A stretch of 53,919 bases of DNA from Bradyrhizobium sp. CCH5-F6 (lineage in GTDB: Bacteria; Pseudomonadota; Alphaproteobacteria; Rhizobiales; Xanthobacteraceae): the NCBI RefSeq assembly GCF_001556045.1, contig NZ_LSIC01000150.1:1-53919 (forward strand), read 5' to 3'. The translations under genes and the position numbers were made by a program. The notes under the pieces are model-generated. The model did not search any database. It was not told where the DNA came from and saw only the letters and a program-made list of their open reading frames with translations. Numbering within the stretch: position 1 is the first letter of the stretch; the number at the start of each line of letters is the position of its first letter. This document shows, piece after piece, positions 9,261 to 18,972 of this stretch.

Positions 9261-10754
9261 TCATGCCGTTGCCCGGTACTCCGGCGCGGAAGCCAGGAAC
9301 TTCGCATAATCGTCCGCATCCGGAGGCTGGAAGCGGCCCGCGGGCCCGCCGCGCTTCTGGGCCCTCGCGCCGATGTCGGCCATCAGCTCGTCGAAATGGC
9401 GGTAGTGATAGGGCGCGACGCACAGGCCGCCATAGACGCCCGCAGCCGGCCGTTCGACGCGCTTGAAGTGCAGCATCATCTCGATGTTGTCGCGCATCGC
9501 TTGCGCCGTCGGCTGGTTGGCGAGCTGGCCGTCGGCATAGCGCACCAGCCAGTTGGCGGCGAGGTCGGCGCAGAGCACGGTGCAGAACGACGAGTTGAAG
9601 CCGACGAAGCCGAGCTCGGGCAGATCGGGATTGGCGATCAGGCGATAGAGCCGGTACTGCCCGTCGGCATCGACCAGCTTCTGCCGATACGCTTCGGGGA
9701 GGAACGGCACCCCGAGCTTGTAGCCGATGGCGAGCACGGCGACATCCGCACCGATGCGCTCGCCCCCGCTCGTCACGATGCTGTCGCCTTCATATCGGTC
9801 GAACGTGCCGAACACCGCCTTGATGCGGCCGTCGGCGACCATCGGATAGAAGCCCGGCGTTGCAATCGGAACCGAGCAGTTGACGCCGTCCTCGATCCGC
9901 TCCTTCGGCACCATCTTGCATTGCTTGAGCTTGAGCTGCGCTTTCAACAAGCTCTCCAGCCCGCGCCAGTTCGCCCAGACCAGTGGCGTGGCGAGGCGGT
10001 GTGCGAGCCGCGCCATCGGGCCGATGCCCCAGCCGGGAAACATGTCCTCCTGCGCGCGGATGTAGAGGATGCGCTTGAAGTTCACGAGCCCGCCGATGAA
10101 ATAGGGAATGCGCCAGACCGGCTCGCGCATCACGATCGTCACCTCGCGCGCGCCCGATTTCACCGCGTTCACGGCGATGTCGGTCGCAGACTTCGACCCG
10201 CCGAGCACGACGACGCGGCGTCCTTTTGCCAGCGCGGCATCGTTGTATTTCGACGAATGCAGGATCTGGCCGCCCTGTGCGAGAAAGCCGTCCTCGCCGG
10301 GGCAATGTAGCTCGCGCGGCTCGTTGAACTGGCCGGTGCAGATCGCGACGAAGTCGAAATCCTCGCTCGTGTCCGTGCCGTCCTTGTCTTTCAGGGCGAG
10401 CGTCCAGCCCGGCTTGCCGTCGGCGCGGCGCGCCATGCCCGCGACCTCCGTGTTCAGCCGCAGCATGCGCTCGAGGCCAAAACTCTTGGCGTAATCGGCG
10501 AGATAGGCGTGGACCTGCGGCCCGGTCGGCCATTCCGGATAGGCGTCCGGCATGGCGCGATCGGTGTAGCGGTAGAGTTCCTTCGGGCTCTGCGTCTGCA
10601 CGTCGGGATAGGAGCGCGCCGGCTCCCAGACGCCGCCGAGATCGCCGCTGCGCTCGACGATGGTGACGCGGTGGCCGCGGGTAGAGAACGCCTTTGCGGC
10701 GGCAAGACCGGAGACGCCGGCGCCGATCACGCAGACATGTTTGGGACTGACCAT
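9261..10754 (-). CDS. FAD/NADPH-dependent flavin monooxygenase (FMO/Baeyer-Villiger-like)
   Basis: The 497-residue protein starts MVSPKHVCVIGAGVSGLAAAK. This is the FAD-binding GxGxxG motif right at the N-terminus, which fixes the start at 10754 even though the open frame runs 921 nt further upstream. A second dinucleotide motif, VVVLGGSKSATDIAV, binds NADPH. LHSSKYND sits where the FMO fingerprint is expected. A late VAVLAIGYKLG matches the ATG/FATGY-type motif. The probable reaction is oxygenation of a carbonyl or soft nucleophile with NADPH and O2. It lies 107 nt downstream of the cupin gene in the same direction and both diverge from the AraC regulator, suggesting one regulated unit. Confidence 0.9.
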   Translation of the reverse strand: MVSPKHVCVIGAGVSGLAAAKAFSTRGHRVTIVERSGDLGGVWEPARSYPDVQTQSPKELYRYTDRAMPDAYPEWPTGPQVHAYLADYAKSFGLERMLRLNTEVAGMARRADGKPGWTLALKDKDGTDTSEDFDFVAICTGQFNEPRELHCPGEDGFLAQGGQILHSSKYNDAALAKGRRVVVLGGSKSATDIAVNAVKSGAREVTIVMREPVWRIPYFIGGLVNFKRILYIRAQEDMFPGWGIGPMARLAHRLATPLVWANWRGLESLLKAQLKLKQCKMVPKERIEDGVNCSVPIATPGFYPMVADGRIKAVFGTFDRYEGDSIVTSGGERIGADVAVLAIGYKLGVPFLPEAYRQKLVDADGQYRLYRLIANPDLPELGFVGFNSSFCTVLCADLAANWLVRYADGQLANQPTAQAMRDNIEMMLHFKRVERPAAGVYGGLCVAPYHYRHFDELMADIGARAQKRGGPAGRFQPPDADDYAKFLASAPEYRATA

Positions 10755-10861
10755 GAAATGGCTCGCAATCAATGTGTTTCGCGCGCAAGCGGCCACGTTC
10801 GGCCGCAAGGCGCGGCCGGCCGAGCTGCAAGCAGATGGAAATGGACGAGAAGGCGGATCGC

Positions 10862-11311
10862 CTAGTCGTTGGCCTCGGGCGGCAGGAAGTCGACCTCGTG
10901 CAGCGCCGAGATGCGCACAACCTCGGCAGGGTCGGTCAGATTGTGGAGCTGTTCGAACAGCGCCTCCAGCTTCTGCATCGGTGAGACCCAGAACAGTGCG
11001 CGGCAGGGCTTGTCGGATTTGTTGAAATAGCCGTGCGGGATCCCGCGCGGCATGCGCACGAGGTCGCCGGCATGGGCCTTGACCCATTGACCGTCGAGCT
11101 TGAGGTCGAGCGTGCCCTCCTGCACCAGGATGAACTCGTCCTGGGTCGGATGGATGTGCACCGGCACGAACTGGCCGGGATCGCTGTTGGTCTCGAACGC
11201 GAAGGTGGAGTCTGTGACGGCCTTGGGGAAATAGACCTGGCCCAGGATATTCCAGCTCTTGCCGCCATAGCCCGTGCCGTTCGCAGTAATGCCCTTTTCG
11301 AGTGCAGTCAT
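10862..11311 (-). CDS. Cupin-domain protein
   Basis: This small single-domain cupin has 149 residues. Cupin motif 1 is seen in VPVHIHPTQDEFILVQEG (HxH...E metal ligands) and motif 2 in GDLVRMPRGIPHGYFN (PxG...H), about 25 residues apart. It probably binds a divalent metal. Such cupins act as small dioxygenases, isomerases or ligand sensors. Adjacency to the flavin monooxygenase suggests the same catabolic or detoxification pathway. It is the first gene after the divergent promoter shared with the AraC-type regulator. Confidence 0.9.
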   Translation of the reverse strand: MTALEKGITANGTGYGGKSWNILGQVYFPKAVTDSTFAFETNSDPGQFVPVHIHPTQDEFILVQEGTLDLKLDGQWVKAHAGDLVRMPRGIPHGYFNKSDKPCRALFWVSPMQKLEALFEQLHNLTDPAEVVRISALHEVDFLPPEAND

Positions 11312-11445
11312 GCTCGCCTCCTGATGGATTCCGGCGGGGACGGAGCATCGGCCAGCCAGGGGCCGCCTGTCTATCCGCTAAACGAATCCCGCGCGGCTTA
11401 TCGCCATGCAGCACGACGATAAGCGGACACGGCCCTTTTCGTCCG

Positions 11446-11479
11446 CCGGGAACTATTATAGGCTTAAAATAATTCCCGG
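11446..11479. promoter_or_regulatory. 34-bp dyad between cupin operon and AraC-type regulator
   Basis: Two 15-nt arms (CCGGGAACTATTATA at 11446-11460 and its inverted partner at 11465-11479) match at 13 of 15 positions around a 4-nt centre. The AT-rich core contrasts with its surroundings. It lies 20 nt before the chosen regulator start and 135 nt before the cupin start, a position expected for an operator of the divergent pair. Confidence 0.6.
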
Positions 11480-11498
11480 GCGCGAAGCATGGTCGACG

Positions 11499-12524
11499 AT
11501 GTCCGCAGCCGAGCTGGAAATGAGCGCAAGAGCCTCTGCAGCCGAACGGCTCGCGGACTTCGCCCGCGTCACCACGGATGACGTCGACGAAGCGGCCGAG
11601 CAGATCGGTCGTATCTTCTGCCCGCACGATCTCAAGCCTGCGCAGGCGCGCGCCGCCGGCTTCTCCGCCCGGCACAATTGCGCGGCGTTCGAGGGCTTCT
11701 CGATCAACTACGTCGCCTATGGCGGATCGGTCAGCATCGATCCCGGCTGTCTCGATCGCTTTTTCCTGGTGCAGGTCCCGCTCACGGGCAGCGCCCGCAT
11801 TCGCGCCGGCGTCAGCGAGCTCGATGTCGCGCCGGACAGGACAGCGTCGCTGCTGTCGCCGACCATTCCGACGCGGATGATGTGGAACGACTGTGCGCAG
11901 GCGATCCTGCTGCTCGATCGCCGCATGGTCGAGCAGCGCGCCGCGGCGCTGTCGGGCAGGGCGGTGGGCACCGTCGAGTTCGATCCGGCGATCGATCTGG
12001 ATGCGCCGTGCGGGCGGGCCTTGCAGGCGAGCCTTGCCGAGCTGATGCGGCTTGCCGAGCGTCTCGGTCCGTCCGGCAGGCTTTCACCGGTCGCGGTGGC
12101 CGATTGGCGCGAGACCTTGCTCGATCGCCTCCTCAACGGCCAGCGGCATGGCCTCTCGGATGCGATCAGGACGTTCTCCGGCTGCGCCGAACGCCTGCCG
12201 CGAGCGCTCCGCACCGCGCGGGACCATCTGGCGGACAATGCGGGCGAGCCGCTCGACCTTGCGCAGCTTGCCCGCGCGTCCGGCATCGGCATCCGCGCGC
12301 TCCAGCTCGGCTTCCGCCGTCACTTCGGCGTGTCGATCTCGCAGATGCTGCTCGACATGCGCCTTGCAGACCTGCACGCGCGCCTCGCGCAGGCGGCGCC
12401 CGATGCTTCCGTCACCGAGATCGCCTTCGATCTCGGCTTCACCCATCTCGGCCGCATGGCCGGTGCCTATCGCGACAAATTCGGCGAGACGCCATCGGCG
12501 ACGCTGCGGCGAAGAATGAGCTGA
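11499..12524 (+). CDS. AraC-family transcriptional regulator
   Basis: The product is 341 residues from the ATG at 11499. An in-frame ATG at 11406 would place a strong dyad inside the coding region, so I reject it. Residues about 1-200 form an AraC-binding-type sensor (cupin-like, AraC_binding_2 pattern: FEGFSINYVAYGGSVSID). The C-terminal 100 residues hold the two HTH motifs (LAQLARASGIGIRALQLGFRRHFG and VTEIAFDLGFTHLGRMAGAYRDKFGETP). It is divergent from the cupin and flavin monooxygenase genes and very probably controls them. The effector is unknown. Confidence 0.92.
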   Translation: MSAAELEMSARASAAERLADFARVTTDDVDEAAEQIGRIFCPHDLKPAQARAAGFSARHNCAAFEGFSINYVAYGGSVSIDPGCLDRFFLVQVPLTGSARIRAGVSELDVAPDRTASLLSPTIPTRMMWNDCAQAILLLDRRMVEQRAAALSGRAVGTVEFDPAIDLDAPCGRALQASLAELMRLAERLGPSGRLSPVAVADWRETLLDRLLNGQRHGLSDAIRTFSGCAERLPRALRTARDHLADNAGEPLDLAQLARASGIGIRALQLGFRRHFGVSISQMLLDMRLADLHARLAQAAPDASVTEIAFDLGFTHLGRMAGAYRDKFGETPSATLRRRMS

Positions 12525-13292
12525 ATTGTCGGCTGGACCTGTTCTTGCGACCTCGTCCCACGGTCTTCGCGCAGTCGAGATCGGCCTGCGTGCGGCGGTT
12601 GTTCGGCAATCCGCAGCATGCCTCTACGAAGAAGCTGATGGCAGCCGTGCCGGTGCCCGATCCATCGCGTCGCGGCGCGCGGCGCGAATTGTCGAATGAC
12701 GAGATCAGAAGCGCGGCGCGCGCGCCGGACTACCAGCCGCTTCGGCGACAGTATCGCGAGGTGTCGCCTGGTCAAAGTCGTTCAGGCCTGAGACCCGAAG
12801 GCGCGGTGAGTTTCCGGTGATGCGGCCGAGCCTCATGGGTTGACCTGGACGAAACTCGCAAGCGTGGAGATCTGATGTCGGCGAAACGCGGGAGAGCTCG
12901 CTGACTGACTGCGCCTTTCAGCTCCCGCTCGCGCGCTCCCGGGTATCGCGACGATGCAGAGCCTCTTCCGGAAACTGTGATCGGATGGAGCGACAGGAAA
13001 CCAAGGTGTGTGAACCGTCTCATATTCCATCACTCACTTTTTGAACTATCACTTCCGCAAGAAATTGCCGCACCCGGACCTAACTGACAGACACGGGTGA
13101 GATGCAATGCCTGCGCAGCCGCGAGCTCGCAGCTTTGGATTGGCTCTCGTCTTGCTCACGAGCAAGCCAGTCCCGCTACTCAGCACAGATCTTTCAGAAA
13201 TTGGAATCCAGGGAATCGCAAAACGCGGTCACGAGGCAACCTCTAATCGAGGTCGGCCGATAGGCCGCTACTTACCTGAGAGGGAGACTCCA
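12525..13292. other. 768-bp stretch with no gene recognised
   Basis: Open frames on both strands here are short, start without a convincing ribosome binding site, and translate to Arg/Ser/Pro-rich sequence typical of GC-rich noncoding DNA. I see no RNA gene or mobile-element end. The 3' part (from about 13036) is less GC-rich than the surroundings and probably carries the promoter of the membrane-protein gene at 13293. Confidence 0.5.
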
Positions 13293-13808
13293 ATGAAGAT
13301 CAGCAATGCAGTGCCCAGCGCATTTTCCCTAAGAAGGTACACCGGCCATCTTCGGATCGCCCGTTCCAGTCTGATCAGGTCGGCCCATCTTCTTGAAAGA
13401 ATTGGGCTCGCAGCCATTGGGGCCTCTTGCGGCCTCTATGTGGGGGCGACCCTGTTGCGCGAGAAAGGCGGCATGTTTGAAAGCGGCTGGATCGTGCTGA
13501 TATCGATGCTCTATGGAGCTCTTAGCCATTATGTCGGAATTGATTTGTCCGGCGGTGTCGCACGGAAGTCGATTTCGAGCATCTCGGAAGAGTGGAACGG
13601 TTTCGAGCCGGCTGAGATCATGAGCGCGACCGGAACGTTCGGCGCCGCGATTGCCGCAACGCTGTCCGTCAGTATCCTTGTCCTTGATCAAAACCCACCC
13701 AATGGGCTGATAGCCTTTGTTGCCGGCTGTTGGGTGGTCGGTTCTTCGCTTCAAGTTGCAGCGGGCACGATGGCTCGCAACTACGAAGCGTCCATGGGCA
13801 AGGAATGA
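13293..13808 (+). CDS. Small multipass membrane protein, function unknown
   Basis: The product is 171 residues from the ATG at 13293, preceded by GAGAGGGAG. The longer frame from 13107 has a non-membrane, low-complexity head and no ribosome binding site. About four hydrophobic segments are visible: IGLAAIGASCGLYVGATLL, WIVLISMLYGALSHYVGI, FGAAIAATLSVSILVL and LIAFVAGCWVVGSSLQVAAG. An arginine-rich N-terminus (about 35 residues) should face the cytoplasm. It precedes the large cyclase-like signalling gene by 319 nt, so a functional link is possible but unproven. I recognise no named family. Confidence 0.7.
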   Translation: MKISNAVPSAFSLRRYTGHLRIARSSLIRSAHLLERIGLAAIGASCGLYVGATLLREKGGMFESGWIVLISMLYGALSHYVGIDLSGGVARKSISSISEEWNGFEPAEIMSATGTFGAAIAATLSVSILVLDQNPPNGLIAFVAGCWVVGSSLQVAAGTMARNYEASMGKE

Positions 13809-14127
13809 TGGAACTGCGCTCACCGACAAACGGCTGCTTGACGTCGTGACGTGGGCACAATCCGCAGTGTTGGATTCGGCTTCAGGTTGGAGTGAGTAGT
13901 GACGACTCATTGCAACCTCTATCATCCAGTGCTGAGTGCCTACGAGTTTTGGTGGCGTAATCGTTCGCATGGGGCAGCGTCCTTGCTTGGACGCCGCACC
14001 GGTACTGAGCAACCTAACTTATCGCGCAACAAACAAGACGTGCCATCATGGTGATGTTGGGATATCGTTTCCGGCGCGCCGTGGTCCAAAATTCTGCTAA
14101 CCGCCAGCCACACGATCGGTGGAGCCA
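13809..14127. other. 319-bp intergenic region before the cyclase gene
   Basis: There is no gene here. One small hairpin, GCGTCC-6 nt-GGACGC at 13977-13994, lacks a T tract, so it is not a clear terminator. The SAM-cyclase promoter should lie in this stretch, but I cannot mark a confident -35/-10. Confidence 0.4.
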
Positions 14128-17100
14128 ATGCAGATTGCGGAGTGGCTCGAGAAACTGGGGCTTGGGCAATACGCAGAGCGTTTTGCCCAAAATGGGATCG
14201 ACGTGGGCGTCCTCCCCGAACTGATGGACGAGGACTTTGACAAGCTCGGAGTCCTGCTAGGCCATCGCCGCAAAATGCTGCGTGCTATTGCCGACCTCGA
14301 TCCCGCCGCGTTGATCGCATCGCCGGCTCCTCCTCAAGACGCCGAGCGGCGCCATCTTACCGTCATGTTTTGCGATCTGGTCGGCTCAACTGCACTCTCG
14401 GCGCGCCTCGATCCCGAGGATATGTGGGAAGTGATCCGGGCCTACCGCGCGGCGTGCGCGAGAGTCATTGCCGCTTACGATGGCAGGATAGCCAGGTTCG
14501 TCGGCGACGGAATACTCGTATATTTCGGCTACCCTCGCGCCCACGAGGATGACGCGGAGCGCGCAGTGCGAGCGGGCCTCGACGCAATATCCGCGATTCG
14601 GCAGCTAAAAACAGGCGCCGACGAACGGGTTGAACTGCGGATCGCAATTGCGACCGGGCTTGTGGTGGTCGGCGACCTCATCAGTGGAGATGCGTCGGAG
14701 GAGCACGCAACCGTCGGCGATACACCAAACCTCGCTGCTCGGCTCCAGAGCCTGGCGGAACCGGGGGCGGTCGTCGTTGCATCCTCGACGCGCCGGCTGC
14801 TTGGTGATCTCTTCGCGTTTCGCAATCTCGGCCGCCGTGAGGTCAAGGGAATAGCCGAACCCATCGCAGTCTGGGCGGTGGAGGGAGCGACCGCATCCGA
14901 GAGTCGCTTCGAGGCGGTGCGCGCGGCGCGCTCGATCGGCTTTGTCGGCCGCAAGGACGAGATCGAATTCATTCTCTCGCGCCAGCGCCGGGCATGGCAG
15001 GGGCAGGGCCAGATGGTCTTGATTTCCGGCGAAGCTGGCATCGGCAAGTCGCGCATTGTCGCGACGCTGTCCGAAAGCCCATCGTTGGAGGCGCACCGCC
15101 GGGTGCGATATCAGTGTTCACCTTACCACACCAACAGTGCGCTTCATCCCTTTGTCGCGCAGCTCGAGCGCGCCGCCGGCATTCGCTCGCACGATACGGC
15201 CGGGGAGAAGCTCGACAAGCTCGAAGCAATGCTGGCGCTTGGAACACAACAGGTCGCACGAGCGACACCGCTCATAGCGGCTCTCCTTTCGATTCCAACC
15301 GGAGACCATTGTTCGCCGCTCGGTTTGAGCCCGGCGCAGCAGCGGCGACAGACGTTTGCAACCCTTCTCGATCAGCTTGAAGGGTTGGCGCGAGAGCAAC
15401 CCCTGCTGATTATCTGCGAGGATATGCATTGGGCCGATGCGACGACACTTGAACTGTTCGATCTTGCGGTCGACCGAATCAGGAGGCTGCCGATACTCGT
15501 CCTCATGACGTCCCGGCCGGAGTTCGAGCCCTCATGGTCGGGCCTCGCCAACGTCAGTCTGTTGCGGCTCGATCGACTCGATCGACAGGACTCGCGCGCG
15601 CTGGTCGAACAGGTGGCCGTTGGTTGCCAGCTGCCGCGCGAGATGATGAAGCAGATCATCGACAAGACCGATGGCATCCCTCTATTCGTCGAGGAATTGA
15701 CCAAGATGGTGCTCGAGTCCGGGCTACTCGTCGAAGATGCCGGGCGCTATCGCCCCAATAGTCCGCTCCCGCCGCTCGCAATTCCCGCGACACTGCAAGA
15801 TTCGCTGATGGCGCGGCTCGACCGGCTCGCTCCAGTCAAGGAGGTGGCGCAGATTGGCGCTGCCATCGGCCGCGACTTCTCATACGCGCTGCTGAAATAT
15901 GTGGCGGGACGCAATGACCAGACGCTGAGCGTAGCGCTGGGACAACTCGAAGAGGCCGAACTGCTGGTGCGTCGCGGGACCCCGCCCGAAGCAAACTATA
16001 GTTTCAGGCACGCTCTTGTTCAGGAAGCGGCCTACGAGAGCCTGCTCAAGAGCAAACGGCAGGTGCTGCACACGCGCATCGGCGACGTCCTGCGCGCGAA
16101 GTTTCCGGTCGTGGCCGAGACCGAGCCGGAAGTTGTGGCACACCACTTCACGGAGGCCGGGCTGAACGATGTCGCCCTCGAGTGGTGGCGCAAAGCGGGA
16201 CAGCAGGCGCTGAAACGCTCGGCCTATTCCGAGGCGATTGCACATCTCGGCAAAGCCATTGCGATCGCAGATCAGTTGCCTGACGAGCCCCGCCGGATGA
16301 TGAGCAGGCTGCATCTTCAAATCGCATACGGTCGTGCACTCAGGGGCAGCCTCGGCCATAGCGCTCCCGAAACGGTCGCGGCATGGACGCGTGCGCGCCA
16401 GTTCGCAGCCGATATCGATGATCCCGTCGAACTTGCGCCGGTACATTCGGGGCTGTTCAATGCCTGCCTGACACACGGCGAACTCGCTCCGATGCGGGAG
16501 CTGGCGGATGTCATCAGGAGCGCCGCTGACCGTCGACCGGACTCGCCGGTCGCCGCCATCGTCGCCCATTGGACGGGCGGCGTCACCTGCTGGTTCGGGG
16601 GCGATTACTTGAATGCGAGAACGCATCTCGAGCAAGCGTTGGCGATCCATGGTGCTGAACCGGATCCCGCGACCTTTAGGGCTGCGGCGCTGGATCTGCC
16701 GTTCGTGATCATGAGATTTCTTGCCCTGGTGCTCTGGCCGCTCGGTAGCACCGCTCGTGCGCGCAAGCTCGCAGCGGAAGCGGTGGGGGCTCCGGGAGAA
16801 AAACGGGCGCTGTCCCAGGCCAATGCGCTGGTTCATCGCGCTGTGTTCGACGGGGTATGCGGGAGCATGCTTCAGCAAACAGAGACGATCCTGGCGCTCG
16901 GTCTCGCGCGCGATCACACGATGCCGCTGTACGTGGCCGCGGGCACCTATCTGAATGGCCTGGCCAAATGGCGTGCCGGCGACCGAATGGCCGGACTGGC
17001 GGACATGCGTCACGGCTGGACCTTGCTGCACGAGAACGATTGCTACCTCTGTGAACCGTTTTGGGGGATGCATGTCGCCATGGCGGCCGCAGAGTCGGGT

Positions 17101-17454
17101 CAACTCGAAGACGGGCTGGAAATCTTGAGCGAACTGATTGCATGGGCGGGTCAATCCGGTCAGCATTGGCTTGATGCCGAGCTGCATCGCGTCCAAGGCG
17201 AACTGCTGTCGCGCCTCGACCCTGATGGATCCGGTGCCGAAAATGCCCTCAATCGGGCGCTGGAAATCGCACGACGCCAACAGGCGAAGACTTTCGAGTT
17301 GCGCAGCGCCCTTGGACTTGCGCGCCTGCACAAGACAAAAGACCGAGCGGGCGCGGTATCTGAGGTGCTTGCCCCCGTCCTCGCTGAATTCGATGCGGAG
17401 CGAAATCTTCCCGAAGTGGAAGAAGCGAAAGAGCTGCTCAAGCAAGAGCATTAG
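14128..17454 (+). CDS. SAM domain - class III nucleotidyl cyclase - AAA ATPase - helical-repeat signalling protein
   Basis: The product is 1108 residues. ATG 14128 is preceded by GGTGGAG at 14118-14124; an in-frame GTG at 14119 is less likely. Residues 1-60 are a sterile alpha motif (AEWLEKLGLGQYAERFAQNGID). Residues about 74-255 are a class III cyclase catalytic domain with both metal aspartates, Asp83 (FCDLVGS) and Asp127 (FVGDG). Next comes an AAA_16/STAND-type ATPase with Walker A GEAGIGKS at 301-308 and Walker B IICEDMHWAD. The last 450 residues are TPR-like helices. This resembles the cyclase/ATPase proteins that are numerous in bradyrhizobia. It is cytosolic. It could make cAMP, or the cyclase domain could act as a regulatory switch; activity is not proven. 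Confidence 0.9.
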   Translation: MQIAEWLEKLGLGQYAERFAQNGIDVGVLPELMDEDFDKLGVLLGHRRKMLRAIADLDPAALIASPAPPQDAERRHLTVMFCDLVGSTALSARLDPEDMWEVIRAYRAACARVIAAYDGRIARFVGDGILVYFGYPRAHEDDAERAVRAGLDAISAIRQLKTGADERVELRIAIATGLVVVGDLISGDASEEHATVGDTPNLAARLQSLAEPGAVVVASSTRRLLGDLFAFRNLGRREVKGIAEPIAVWAVEGATASESRFEAVRAARSIGFVGRKDEIEFILSRQRRAWQGQGQMVLISGEAGIGKSRIVATLSESPSLEAHRRVRYQCSPYHTNSALHPFVAQLERAAGIRSHDTAGEKLDKLEAMLALGTQQVARATPLIAALLSIPTGDHCSPLGLSPAQQRRQTFATLLDQLEGLAREQPLLIICEDMHWADATTLELFDLAVDRIRRLPILVLMTSRPEFEPSWSGLANVSLLRLDRLDRQDSRALVEQVAVGCQLPREMMKQIIDKTDGIPLFVEELTKMVLESGLLVEDAGRYRPNSPLPPLAIPATLQDSLMARLDRLAPVKEVAQIGAAIGRDFSYALLKYVAGRNDQTLSVALGQLEEAELLVRRGTPPEANYSFRHALVQEAAYESLLKSKRQVLHTRIGDVLRAKFPVVAETEPEVVAHHFTEAGLNDVALEWWRKAGQQALKRSAYSEAIAHLGKAIAIADQLPDEPRRMMSRLHLQIAYGRALRGSLGHSAPETVAAWTRARQFAADIDDPVELAPVHSGLFNACLTHGELAPMRELADVIRSAADRRPDSPVAAIVAHWTGGVTCWFGGDYLNARTHLEQALAIHGAEPDPATFRAAALDLPFVIMRFLALVLWPLGSTARARKLAAEAVGAPGEKRALSQANALVHRAVFDGVCGSMLQQTETILALGLARDHTMPLYVAAGTYLNGLAKWRAGDRMAGLADMRHGWTLLHENDCYLCEPFWGMHVAMAAAESGQLEDGLEILSELIAWAGQSGQHWLDAELHRVQGELLSRLDPDGSGAENALNRALEIARRQQAKTFELRSALGLARLHKTKDRAGAVSEVLAPVLAEFDAERNLPEVEEAKELLKQEH

Positions 17455-17591
17455 GCGCGTGCTGTCCCCAACTGGCCGTCCGTCCGTGGTCAGGGGAGGC
17501 GTCTCGGTATGCCCGCGGCATCCCCGATTACCTCAATTGCGCAATTGCGCGACGAAGTTGGCACCTGACGTCCGGGTCAGGAGATGGCGCT

Positions 17592-18815
17592 TTACGAATT
17601 GACGTGCACGAAATCCCGCAGCAACGGATAGATCTCGTTGTTCCAGCGCTTGCCCGAGAACACGCCGTAATGGCCGACGCCGGCCTGCATGTGGTGAACG
17701 CGGCGATAGGCGCGCACGCCGGTGCAGAGATCCTGCGCCGCCAGCGTCTGTCCGATCGAGCAGATGTCGTCCTTCTCGCCCTCGACCGTCATCAGGCCCA
17801 TGCGGCTGACGGCCTTGGTGTTCACCGGGCGGCCGCGATGCATCAGTCTGCCCTGCGGCAACAGGTGCTCCTGAAACACGTCGCGGACGGTCTCGATGTA
17901 GAATTCCGCAGGAAGATCCATCACCGCGAAATATTCATCGTAGAACGTCTTGATGGTCGCCGCCTTCTCCTTCTCGCCCTTGGCGATGTGGTTGGCGAGA
18001 TCCATGTGCTGCTTGATGTGGCGCTCGAGATTCATCGAGACGAAGGCGGTGAGCTGCACGAAGCCGGGATAGACCTTCCGCAAGGCGCCGCGGCACTGCA
18101 CCGGCACGTAGTTGATCAGGTTCTGCTCGAACCATTCGATCGGCTTGCTCTTGGCGAACTCGTTCACCCGGGTCGGCTGGATCCGCGTGTCGATCGGGCC
18201 CGCCATCAGCGTCAGCGTCGCCGGGCGCGCGGGATGGTTGTCCTCGCACATGATCGCGGCGGCCGCGAGCGCCGAGACGGACGGCTGGCAGATCGCCACC
18301 ATGTGCGGGCGCGGCCCCAACTGTCCGAGGAAGTCGATCAGGTGCTCGGTGTAGTCGTCGAGCCCGAAGCGGCCTTCGCTGCGCGGAATGTCGCGCGGAT
18401 TGTGCCAGTCGGTGATGTAGACGTCGTGGTCCTGGAGCAGCGTCTTGACGGTCCCGCGCAGGAGCGTGGCGAAATGGCCGGACATCGGCGCCACCAGCAG
18501 CATGCGCGGCTGCTCGCCGACGCCCTCTTTCTTGAAGTGCAGCAGCGAGCCGAACGGCGTCGCGTAGGCGACCTCCTCGGTAACGGCGATTTCGCGGTTG
18601 CCCACCATCACGCTGTCGATGCCGTAGGCAGGCCGGTCGTAGGTGAGGGTGGAGCGCGAGATCAGCTCCAGCGCGGCCGTCAGCCGGCCGACGACCTGAT
18701 CCGACATGCCCTGAGGCACCAGATTGAGGAATTTGAGCGCGGACGAAGCCCCCGCGCGCCATGGCGCCGTCAGGTCCATGTGGTTTTGAAAGGCCTGATA
18801 ATACATCGACATCAT
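17592..18815 (-). CDS. phaZ: Intracellular polyhydroxybutyrate depolymerase
   Basis: The product is 407 residues from ATG 18815 (MMSMYYQAFQ). The open frame extends further upstream, but this is the usual family start and length. The protein mobilises stored PHB granules by hydrolysing the polyester. The family nucleophile is a cysteine in VAICQPSVS (Cys176), corresponding to the catalytic Cys known for Ralstonia PhaZ1. The late VGHYGVFSG supplies the probable catalytic His. It has no signal peptide, as expected for the intracellular type. It is monocistronic and divergent from the GST gene, with 157 nt between them. The PHB cycle is typical of rhizobia. Confidence 0.93.
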   Translation of the reverse strand: MMSMYYQAFQNHMDLTAPWRAGASSALKFLNLVPQGMSDQVVGRLTAALELISRSTLTYDRPAYGIDSVMVGNREIAVTEEVAYATPFGSLLHFKKEGVGEQPRMLLVAPMSGHFATLLRGTVKTLLQDHDVYITDWHNPRDIPRSEGRFGLDDYTEHLIDFLGQLGPRPHMVAICQPSVSALAAAAIMCEDNHPARPATLTLMAGPIDTRIQPTRVNEFAKSKPIEWFEQNLINYVPVQCRGALRKVYPGFVQLTAFVSMNLERHIKQHMDLANHIAKGEKEKAATIKTFYDEYFAVMDLPAEFYIETVRDVFQEHLLPQGRLMHRGRPVNTKAVSRMGLMTVEGEKDDICSIGQTLAAQDLCTGVRAYRRVHHMQAGVGHYGVFSGKRWNNEIYPLLRDFVHVNS

Positions 18816-18972
18816 GCTGAAACGCCCATCCCGTCCGGTGCTGCTATGCAATAAGGACGCCAGACGGCGGGTCGGGCGGTCGCGAAAATTGGCACGTCGC
18901 TTGCTGCTTAGGCCATGGAAACACAGGCCACGGGCACGTCCGGGCTGATGTCGGGACCAGGGAAGGGGCCAT

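Noticed and set aside
9261..11675. An 804-residue open frame apparently fusing a novel N-terminal domain to the flavin monooxygenase
   Set aside because: The first 307 residues are the antisense frame of the cupin gene and the intergenic dyad. The FAD motif sits right after the ATG at 10754, the normal start for this family.
12525..13106. Possible pseudogene after the AraC regulator
   Set aside because: The frames are short and compositionally noncoding; no remnant of a known gene could be recognised.
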